From positions 1-64,000 of the forward strand of contig JAEWXC010000073.1 in assembly GCA_023396115.1 (NCBI GenBank): a stretch of DNA of 64,000 nucleotides, written 5' to 3'. How positions within the stretch are numbered: the stretch's first letter is position 1; every line of letters starts with the position of its first letter. Positions 58,573-64,000 of the stretch are shown piece by piece. Origin of the DNA: Actinomycetes bacterium (GTDB taxonomy: Bacteria > Actinomycetota > Actinomycetes > Propionibacteriales > Nocardioidaceae). A program made the position numbers and the translations under genes. The notes under the pieces were generated by a model. That model worked only from the letters and a program-made list of their open reading frames with translations. It ran no database searches and was not told where the DNA came from.

Positions 58573-59133
58573 GTGGCCCAGCGGCGCACCTTCGTCCTCG
58601 TCGACGGGGAGAACATCGACGCGACGCTGGGCAACAACGTCCTGGGTCGGCGCCCCGCGCCCGACGAGAGGCCCCGCTGGGAGCGGGTCACCGACTTCGT
58701 CCGGGAGGGGTGGGACCAGCCGGTCACCGGCCTGTTCTTCCTCAACGCCACCAACGGTGCGCTGCCGACCGCGTTCGTCCAGGCCCTGCTGGCCATGGAC
58801 TACCGGCCGGTGCCGCTGGCCGGTGACGGCGGCGAGGAGAAGGTCGTCGACGTCGGTATCCAGCGCACCCTGGCGGCGCTGCTCGAGCACGACGACGCCG
58901 ACGTGGTGCTGGTCAGCCACGACGCCGACTTCGCCCGCGACCTGGGCAACCTGCTCGACGGGCGCCGGCAGCTGGCGCTGATCGGCTTCCGCGAGTTCAT
59001 GAGCCAGCAGCTCTCCGGGCTGGGTATCAAGGTCTTCGACCTCGAGGACGACGTCGCCGCGTTCCGGCAGCCGCTGCCGCGGGTGCGGATCATCCCGCTC
59101 TCGACGTTCGACCCCGAGCAGTTCCTGCGCTGA
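58573..59133 (+). CDS. NYN-domain (PIN-like) protein inside the cys operon
   Basis: A 186-residue NYN/PIN-like protein: FVLVDGENIDATL near the start, EEKVVDVGIQRTLAALLE and DADVVLVSHDADFARDLGNLL hold the acidic residues of the predicted nuclease site, followed by IGFREFMSQQL. NYN domains usually cut RNA. GTG 58573 has AGGAG and lies 14 bases after cysO, so it is co-transcribed with mec, cysO and cysM. I know of no NYN gene at this place in the M. tuberculosis operon. Function here is unknown. Confidence 0.85.
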   Translation: MAQRRTFVLVDGENIDATLGNNVLGRRPAPDERPRWERVTDFVREGWDQPVTGLFFLNATNGALPTAFVQALLAMDYRPVPLAGDGGEEKVVDVGIQRTLAALLEHDDADVVLVSHDADFARDLGNLLDGRRQLALIGFREFMSQQLSGLGIKVFDLEDDVAAFRQPLPRVRIIPLSTFDPEQFLR

Positions 59134-59165
59134 AGCCCCACCCCACACGACCCGAAAGGTCCTCC

Positions 59166-60113
59166 ATGCGTCACGACAACCTGCTCGCCTCCGTCGGCAA
59201 CACGCCGCTGGTGGGCCTGCCGCGGCTGTCGCCCAGCCCGCAGGTGCGGCTGTGGGCCAAGCTGGAGGACCGCAACCCGACCGGGTCGATCAAGGACCGT
59301 CCGGCGCTGAAGATGATCGAGGTCGCCGAGGCCGACGGGACCCTGCGGCCCGGGTGCACGATCCTGGAGCCGACCTCGGGCAACACCGGGATCTCGCTGG
59401 CCATGGCGGCCAAGCTCAAGGGCTACCGGATCGTCTGCGTGATGCCGGAGAACACCTCCGAGGAGCGCCGCAAGCTGCTGCGGATGTGGGGCGCCGAGAT
59501 CGTCTCCAGCCCCGCGGCCGGCGGCTCCAACGAGGCCGTGCGGGTGGCCAAGGTGCTGGCCGCCGAGCACCCCGACTGGGTGATGCTCTACCAGTACGGC
59601 AACGCCGCCAACGCGCTCGCGCACGAGGAGGGCACCGGTCCCGAGCTGCTCGCCGACCTGCCCGAGATCACCCACTTCGTGGCCGGCCTGGGCACCACCG
59701 GCACTCTGATGGGTGTCTCCCGGTTCTTCCGCTCCGCCAAGCCGGACGTGCGCATCGTCGCCGCCGAGCCGCGCTACGGCGAGCTGGTCTACGGCCTCCG
59801 CAACCTGGACGAGGGGTTCGTCCCGGAGCTGTACGACGCCTCGCTGATCGACTCCCGGTTCTCGGTGGGTCCGCGGGACGCGGTGCGCCGGGTGCGTGAC
59901 CTGCTCGAGCTCGAGGGGATCTTCGCGGGGGTCTCGACCGGCGCGATCCTGCACGCCGCGATGGGTCAGGCCGCCAAGGCGGTCAAGGCCGGCGAGTCGG
60001 CCGACATCGCGTTCGTGGTCGCCGACGGCGGTTGGAAGTACCTGTCCACCGGCGCCTACGAGGGCACCGTCGACGAGGCCGAGGACCGGCTCGAGGGCCA
60101 GCTCTGGGCCTGA
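59166..60113 (+). CDS. cysM: CysO-dependent cysteine synthase CysM
   Basis: PLP enzyme that joins CysO-thiocarboxylate with an activated serine (O-phosphoserine in mycobacteria). In 315 residues: PLP Lys in NPTGSIKDRPAL, phosphate loop in PTSGNTGIS, and GLGTTGTLMGVSRFF. The context with mec and cysO shows that it is the CysO-linked type, not the sulfide-using CysK. GAAAGG precedes ATG 59166. It is 32 bases after the NYN gene. Confidence 0.95.
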   Translation: MRHDNLLASVGNTPLVGLPRLSPSPQVRLWAKLEDRNPTGSIKDRPALKMIEVAEADGTLRPGCTILEPTSGNTGISLAMAAKLKGYRIVCVMPENTSEERRKLLRMWGAEIVSSPAAGGSNEAVRVAKVLAAEHPDWVMLYQYGNAANALAHEEGTGPELLADLPEITHFVAGLGTTGTLMGVSRFFRSAKPDVRIVAAEPRYGELVYGLRNLDEGFVPELYDASLIDSRFSVGPRDAVRRVRDLLELEGIFAGVSTGAILHAAMGQAAKAVKAGESADIAFVVADGGWKYLSTGAYEGTVDEAEDRLEGQLWA

Positions 60114-60131
60114 GCCCACCCCGTCCCATGT

Positions 60132-60150
60132 AGCCGTCCGGGTGACGGCT
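60132..60150 (+). terminator. Weak hairpin after cysM
   Basis: A 7-bp stem (60132-60138 with 60144-60150) 18 bases after the cysM stop; a weak terminator at best. Confidence 0.35.
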
Positions 60151-60164
60151 GCCCGGGGCGCGCG

Positions 60165-60170
60165 TAGCCT
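60165..60170 (+). promoter_or_regulatory. -10 box, leaderless DUF3152 gene
   Basis: TAGCCT gives a start at 60177, one base before GTG 60178. Confidence 0.5.
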
Positions 60171-60177
60171 CGACGGA

Positions 60178-61101
60178 GTGATCCGCCCGTTCGCTGCCGC
60201 CTCTGCGGCCACCCTGTTCGCGCTGGTGGTACTCCTGGTCCCGGCCACCGCCGCCCCGCTGGCCCCGAGCGCCCCGAGCGCCCGGAACAGCCCGGCCCCG
60301 GACCCGGCCACGGTCGTGGTCGTGGACGGCCGCGCCGAGCCGCCCCAGCCCGAGCTGCGTCAGCGGCCGAAGGTCCGCGGCGACCACCGGTTCGGCCAGA
60401 AGGTCCGGGCCACCCGCGGCCGTTGGCGCCACGGTAGCGACGTCGACGAGGTGCGGTTCCGGTGGATGCGTGACGGGGAGCCGATCCGCGGACGACGGGC
60501 CGGGGCGCGCAGCTACCGGATCGCGCCGCAGGACGTGGGGCACCGGATCAAGGTGCGGGTCCGGGTCCGGATCGCCGGGCAGCCGTGGGTCGAGGCGTCC
60601 AGCCGGTTCCGCAAGGCCCGGCACCGCCAGCCGGTGCGGCGCACGGTCACCTGGTCGTTGGCCACCCGCGGTCGGATCACCGCCGACGTGCGCGGTTTCG
60701 CCCGCAAGGCCCAGCAGACCTTCGACGACCCGCGCGGGTGGCGCGGGCACGGGGTGGAGTTCCGCCGGGTGGCCCGCGGGGGCAGCTTCACCCTGGTGCT
60801 GGCCGAGGCCTCGACGGTGCCGACGTTCTCCTCGGGGTGCAGTGCGCAGTGGAGCTGTCGGGTCGGCCGGTTCGTGGTGATCAACCAGACCCGCTGGCAG
60901 CACGCCTCGCCGGCCTGGAACGCGGCGAAGCGGTCGCTGCGCGACTACCGGCACATGGTGGTCAACCACGAGACCGGTCACTGGCTGGGGCGTGGGCACG
61001 CCCGCTGCGGTGGCCGCGGCCAGCTGGCGCCGGTGATGATGCAGCAGTCGAAGGGGCGGGCCGGGTGCCGGTTCAACCCCTGGCCGCTCCGCGGCGAATA
61101 G
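60178..61101 (+). CDS. Secreted DUF3152 protein, metzincin-like
   Basis: A 307-residue exported protein: signal peptide (AAASAATLFALVVLLVPATA), a basic Ig-like repeat at residues about 60-150 akin to those of the protein at 37805-40264, and a DUF3152 domain. HETGHWLGRGHARC near residue 264 has the HExxHxxGxxH zinc pattern of metzincin proteases, and Cys pairs (SSGCSAQWSCR) may form disulfides. GTG 60178 is a leaderless start set by TAGCCT. Probably an extracellular peptidase; substrates unknown. Confidence 0.82.
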   Translation: MIRPFAAASAATLFALVVLLVPATAAPLAPSAPSARNSPAPDPATVVVVDGRAEPPQPELRQRPKVRGDHRFGQKVRATRGRWRHGSDVDEVRFRWMRDGEPIRGRRAGARSYRIAPQDVGHRIKVRVRVRIAGQPWVEASSRFRKARHRQPVRRTVTWSLATRGRITADVRGFARKAQQTFDDPRGWRGHGVEFRRVARGGSFTLVLAEASTVPTFSSGCSAQWSCRVGRFVVINQTRWQHASPAWNAAKRSLRDYRHMVVNHETGHWLGRGHARCGGRGQLAPVMMQQSKGRAGCRFNPWPLRGE

Positions 61102-61174
61102 GCAGAGCCGCTGCGCGGCGAGTGACAGAGCCGCTCCTCGGCCAATGAAGAGACGCTGCGCCGCGGGGTGCGGC
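61084..61174. repeat. Short tandem repeat after the DUF3152 gene
   Basis: Four imperfect copies of a 22-24 bp unit start at 61084, 61108, 61131 and 61153; the core is CCGCTSCGCGGCGA followed by a purine-rich AGAG end. The first copy overlaps the last codons of the gene. Each copy has a small internal dyad. Confidence 0.7.
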
Positions 61175-61181
61175 CGCCGGC

Positions 61182-62264
61182 TCAGTTCGGTCCGACGTCG
61201 AGCGACTGGTCGGCGTTGAGCCCGCTGCCGGGCAGGGCGGGCAGCCCGAGCAGGTCCAGGGCCAGGTTGGCGACCATGGCGTTGCGCACCGGCTGCGCGC
61301 CCCGGTAGGAGGGACGTCGCGAGCCGGGTCGGGCCAGGGTGTCGTTGAGGTCGTACAGGTTGCCCCGGGTCACGCCGGGTCCGTGGACGACGAACGGGAT
61401 CGTGTAGTTCACCTTGCGGGTGGCGTCGCCGTGGCTGCGGCCCCGGCCGCCGTGGTCGGTGGTGACCACCAGGATCGCGTCGTCGGGCAGGGCGGTCACC
61501 ACCCGGCCGAGCCGCCGGTCGGCGCGGGCCAGGGCGGTCCGGTAGGCGGGGGTGAGGTAGCCGCGGGCGTGGCCGACCTTGTCGGTGTCGGAGAGGTGCA
61601 GGAAGCGCAGCGCGGCCCGCTTGCGGGTCAGGTCCTTGACCATGACCCGGACGGCCTTTCCGTCGTCGTAGCTGGCGATCCGGAACTTGTCGAAGGCGGT
61701 GGGCCAGGACCGCTTCCACAGCGAGAACTTGGTCTTGGTGGCGACAGCGACGGTGCGTCCGCCGGCGGCCTTGACCTGGCTGAAGACTGACTCGACGTCC
61801 GAGCCGGCGGCCTCGGAGATGGTGGCGGGCTGGGCCCGGTCGTCGTTCCAGGTGACCCCGTGGCCGCCGTGCCGGGGGTTGATCCGCCGGGAGGTGACCA
61901 TGCCGGTGTGGTTGGGCAGCGTCTCGGTCCGCTCCCGGGCGGTGCGGGCGTTGGTGGTGCCGGCGCCCCGGCGCAGCAGCCGGTGCAGCACCGGGGTGGT
62001 CTTCCGCCCGTACTTGCTCAGCGCCTTGCTGGGCAGCCCGTCGATGGAGACCACCACGACCTGCGGGGCGTCGGGGGCGATCGGCTGGAGTCGCTGGCTG
62101 CCGGTGCCGTCCCGGTCGGCCGAGGCGTGGGTGGCGTCCGGGGACCGCTCGTCGGGGGTGCCGGCGCAGGCGGTGCCGCCGAGCAGCAGGCTCGTCGTGC
62201 AGGCCACCACCACGGGGACACGGACGGTACGGCGCAGGGCGGGGAGGTTCCTCGAGATCAGCAC
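61182..62264 (-). CDS. Exported alkaline-phosphatase-superfamily phosphodiesterase
   Basis: A 360-residue exported protein with a type I phosphodiesterase/alkaline phosphatase fold. VVVVSIDGLPS holds a metal Asp, TETLPNHTGMVTSR the nucleophile Thr, LHLSDTDKVGHARG and VVTTDHGGRGRSHG further metal ligands. The N-terminal hydrophobic stretch ends in GGTACAG, so it may be a lipoprotein. GTG 62264 is chosen since TACACT on the minus strand (62271-62276) gives a start exactly there; the longer frame to 62357 is upstream of that promoter. Substrate unknown. Confidence 0.85.
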   Translation of the reverse strand: MLISRNLPALRRTVRVPVVVACTTSLLLGGTACAGTPDERSPDATHASADRDGTGSQRLQPIAPDAPQVVVVSIDGLPSKALSKYGRKTTPVLHRLLRRGAGTTNARTARERTETLPNHTGMVTSRRINPRHGGHGVTWNDDRAQPATISEAAGSDVESVFSQVKAAGGRTVAVATKTKFSLWKRSWPTAFDKFRIASYDDGKAVRVMVKDLTRKRAALRFLHLSDTDKVGHARGYLTPAYRTALARADRRLGRVVTALPDDAILVVTTDHGGRGRSHGDATRKVNYTIPFVVHGPGVTRGNLYDLNDTLARPGSRRPSYRGAQPVRNAMVANLALDLLGLPALPGSGLNADQSLDVGPN

Positions 62265-62270
62265 CCGGCC

Positions 62271-62276
62271 AGTGTA
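62271..62276 (-). promoter_or_regulatory. -10 box, leaderless phosphodiesterase gene
   Basis: Minus-strand TACACT places transcription at 62264, on the GTG. Confidence 0.5.
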
Positions 62277-62361
62277 GGAGCGCCCGGCCGGGTCCGGCTC
62301 GACGTCGTCGCCGGGGGCGTGACATCGGTCGCCATTCGTGGGCACCGGTGCCGACACCGCC

Positions 62362-62367
62362 TAGGCT
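62362..62367 (+). promoter_or_regulatory. -10 box, leaderless murI
   Basis: TAGGCT places transcription at 62374, which selects the second of two adjacent GTG codons as the start. Confidence 0.55.
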
Positions 62368-62373
62368 GTCGTG

Positions 62374-63186
62374 GTGAGCACCCGTGACGTCGACGCCCCC
62401 ATCGGGATCTTCGACTCCGGGTTCGGCGGTCTCACCGTGGCCCGTTCGGTGATCGACCAGCTGCCCCACGAGTCGGTGCTCTACCTGGGTGACACCGCCC
62501 GCCAGCCGTACGGTCCCAAGCCGCTCGGCGAGGTGCGCGAGTACGCGCTGGAGTGCCTGGACCACCTGGTCGGCCGTGGGGTGAAGATGCTCGTCATCGC
62601 CTGCAACTCGGCCAGCGCGGCGATGCTGCGCGACGCGCGTGAACGCTACGACGTGCCGGTCGTCGAGGTGATCCAGCCGGCCGTGCGTCGCGCCGTGGCG
62701 GCCAGCCGGACCGGGCAGATCGGGGTGATCTGCACCAGCGCCACCGCCGACTCCCGCGCCTACGAGGACACCTTCACCGCGGCGCCGCACGTCACCCTGC
62801 ACACCCACGCCTGCCCCCGGTTCGTCGACTTCGTGGAGTCGGGGGTGACCTCGGGGGACGAGCTGATGTCGGTGGCCCACTCCTACCTCGACCCGCTGGT
62901 CTCCGCCGGCGTGGACACGTTGATCCTCGGGTGCACCCACTACCCGCTGCTGACCGGTGTCATCTCCTACGTGATGGGCGACCAGGTCACCCTGGTCTCC
63001 TCGGCCGAGGAGTGCGCCAAGGACGTCTACCGGGTGCTGACCGCGCGTGACCTGATGCGCCCGGCCGGTCCGGCGGTGCACGAGTTCCTCACCACCGGGG
63101 CGCCGGAGGACTTCGCTGAGGTGGGACGACGTTTCCTGGGGCCCGAACTCGGCGTGGCCTCGCAGTTCTCGGGGGTGCCGCGATGA
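62374..63186 (+). CDS. murI: Glutamate racemase
   Basis: Makes D-glutamate for peptidoglycan. In 270 residues: IGIFDSGFGGLTVAR with the catalytic-site Asp, LYLGDTARQPYGPK, the two catalytic Cys in VIACNSASA and ILGCTHYPLL. GTG 62374 is preferred to GTG 62371 because of the TAGGCT box. It overlaps the MBL-fold gene by four bases, as in M. tuberculosis where murI (Rv1338) precedes Rv1339. Confidence 0.96.
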   Translation: MSTRDVDAPIGIFDSGFGGLTVARSVIDQLPHESVLYLGDTARQPYGPKPLGEVREYALECLDHLVGRGVKMLVIACNSASAAMLRDARERYDVPVVEVIQPAVRRAVAASRTGQIGVICTSATADSRAYEDTFTAAPHVTLHTHACPRFVDFVESGVTSGDELMSVAHSYLDPLVSAGVDTLILGCTHYPLLTGVISYVMGDQVTLVSSAEECAKDVYRVLTARDLMRPAGPAVHEFLTTGAPEDFAEVGRRFLGPELGVASQFSGVPR

Positions 63187-63938
63187 GGTTGACGGTGATC
63201 GGGTGCGCCGGCTCCTATCCCGGACCGGACTCCAGCAACAGCTGCTACCTGGTCGAGCACGAGCACGAGGGCCGGACCTGGCGGCTGCTGCTGGACCTGG
63301 GCAGCGGTGCGTTGGGGCGGTTGCAGCAGACCACCGACCCGCTGGCGATCGACGCGGTGTTCCTCTCGCACCTGCACGCCGACCACTGCCTGGACCTGTG
63401 CGGCTACTACGTGCTGCGCAAGTACCACCCGACCGGCCCGCAGCCCCGGCTGGCGGTGCACGGACCGGAGGGGACCGCGGACCGGATGGCGCGGGCCTAC
63501 GACCTCGAGCTGGACCCGGGCATGCACGAGGAGTTCGACTTCCGCACCTACGCCGAGCCGGTGCGGGTGGGGCCGTTCACGGTGGAGGCGATCGAGGTCA
63601 ACCACCCGGTCACCGCGTTCGCGCTGCGGGTCAGCGCCGGCGGCCGGGTGCTGGCCTACAGCGGCGACACCGGCACCTGCCCGCAGCTGGACGACGTGGC
63701 CCGGGACGCCGACCTGTGGTTGGTGGAGGCCTCGTTCGAGGAGGGCCGCCCCAACCCGCCGGACCTGCACCTGACCGGGCGCGAGGGCGCGGAGGTGGCG
63801 GTGCGGGCGGGCGCTCGTCGCGTGGTGCTCACCCACGTGCCCCCGTGGCACGACCCGGCCGTGGTGATGGCCGAGGCCGCCGCGGTCTGGGACGGTCCGC
63901 TGGACCGGGCCACCCCGGGCGCGGTCTTCGAGATCTGA
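63183..63938 (+). CDS. MBL-fold metallohydrolase (Rv1339-like)
   Basis: Metallo-beta-lactamase-fold enzyme of 251 residues. Its metal motif is SHLHADHCLD (HLHADH at residues 63-68), with further ligands in NHPVTAFA, YSGDTG and LTHVPPWHDP. Its position right after murI matches M. tuberculosis Rv1339, reported as an atypical cyclic-nucleotide phosphodiesterase, so a role in cAMP turnover is plausible. ATG 63183 lies inside the murI end. An RNase PH gene would be expected just beyond the window. Confidence 0.9.
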   Translation: MRLTVIGCAGSYPGPDSSNSCYLVEHEHEGRTWRLLLDLGSGALGRLQQTTDPLAIDAVFLSHLHADHCLDLCGYYVLRKYHPTGPQPRLAVHGPEGTADRMARAYDLELDPGMHEEFDFRTYAEPVRVGPFTVEAIEVNHPVTAFALRVSAGGRVLAYSGDTGTCPQLDDVARDADLWLVEASFEEGRPNPPDLHLTGREGAEVAVRAGARRVVLTHVPPWHDPAVVMAEAAAVWDGPLDRATPGAVFEI

Positions 63939-64000
63939 GCGGCCCCGGCTCGGGCTCGACCGTCGGGTTGTCCGCGCTCCACGGATCGAACGCGCCGCTA

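Noticed and set aside
59983..63081. Minus-strand open frame of over 1,000 codons
   Set aside because: It covers murI, DUF3152 and cysM antisense and crosses the phosphodiesterase gene in another frame; low-complexity Arg/Pro/Gly composition marks it as a shadow.
1..64000. tRNA and rRNA genes
   Set aside because: No tRNA or rRNA was recognised by eye apart from the tRNA-like ends of tmRNA; a covariance-model scan would be decisive.
63939..64000. Start of a further gene at the window end
   Set aside because: The last 62 bases show no start codon with support; an RNase PH gene is expected beyond but is not visible.

Overview
The window is a high-GC actinobacterial chromosome segment, about 70% GC by eye, with dense genes, many GTG starts, 1-8 nt start/stop overlaps, and many genes whose start codon sits 7-8 bases after an A-N-N-N-T type -10 box (leaderless mRNAs). 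Gene order matches actinobacterial conserved blocks: prfB-ftsE-ftsX-smpB-ssrA, and a block corresponding to Mycobacterium tuberculosis Rv1330c-Rv1339 (pncB, clpS, DUF2017, mec, cysO, cysM, murI, MBL hydrolase). The style fits Nocardioidaceae/Propionibacteriales, but that assignment is inference.

Layout: 0.1-2.8 kb, an ABC exporter (ATPase and permease) overlapping an SDR gene. 2.8-9.6 kb, a non-homologous end-joining set: Ku on the minus strand, and a LigD split into separate ligase and polymerase genes, with two FadD-type acyl-CoA synthetases between. 9.7-11.8 kb, two related small lipoproteins and a septum-formation-type secreted protein. 12.1-16.7 kb, a seven-gene Tad (Flp pilus) operon. 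16.7-20.4 kb, an amidohydrolase, a signal-less trypsin-like protease with a small membrane partner, and a secreted protein. 20.5-27.8 kb, the prfB-ftsEX-M23 peptidase-smpB-ssrA block, joining cell division with trans-translation.

27.8-37.5 kb is an accessory island directly after the tmRNA gene. An IS481-type element has landed exactly at the tmRNA 3' end, leaving a 15-bp direct repeat, and its transposase frame reads out of the element into antisense tmRNA. Behind it lie a small orphan gene, a type I restriction-modification operon (hsdM-hsdS-hsdR) preceded by a short overlapping leader ORF, and a convergent gene of unknown function with a C-terminal HEPN-like RNKVAH motif. I see no integrase.

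37.8-50 kb returns to core-style genes: a large secreted protein with Ig-like repeats, HIT protein, FabG-like reductase, DUF3048 lipoprotein, TetR regulator, YqgE, DUF3039 plus helicase, IclR and Lrp regulators, 4-hydroxyphenylpyruvate dioxygenase, and an M81 peptidase overlapping cutC. 51.2-55.5 kb has a LysE exporter divergent from a LysG/ArgP regulator, DUF1697, and the NAD-salvage pair pncA and pncB. 55.5-64 kb carries clpS-DUF2017, an MFS transporter with a clear operator, then mec-cysO-NYN-cysM (CysO-dependent cysteine synthesis with an inserted NYN-domain gene), a DUF3152 metzincin-like protein, a secreted phosphodiesterase-type protein, murI and an MBL-fold hydrolase.

Points most worth following: the IS481/tmRNA junction, the HEPN-motif neighbour of the restriction system, the hsdM leader ORF, a CysO ending in Gly-Gly-Cys, and two families of intergenic tandem repeats.
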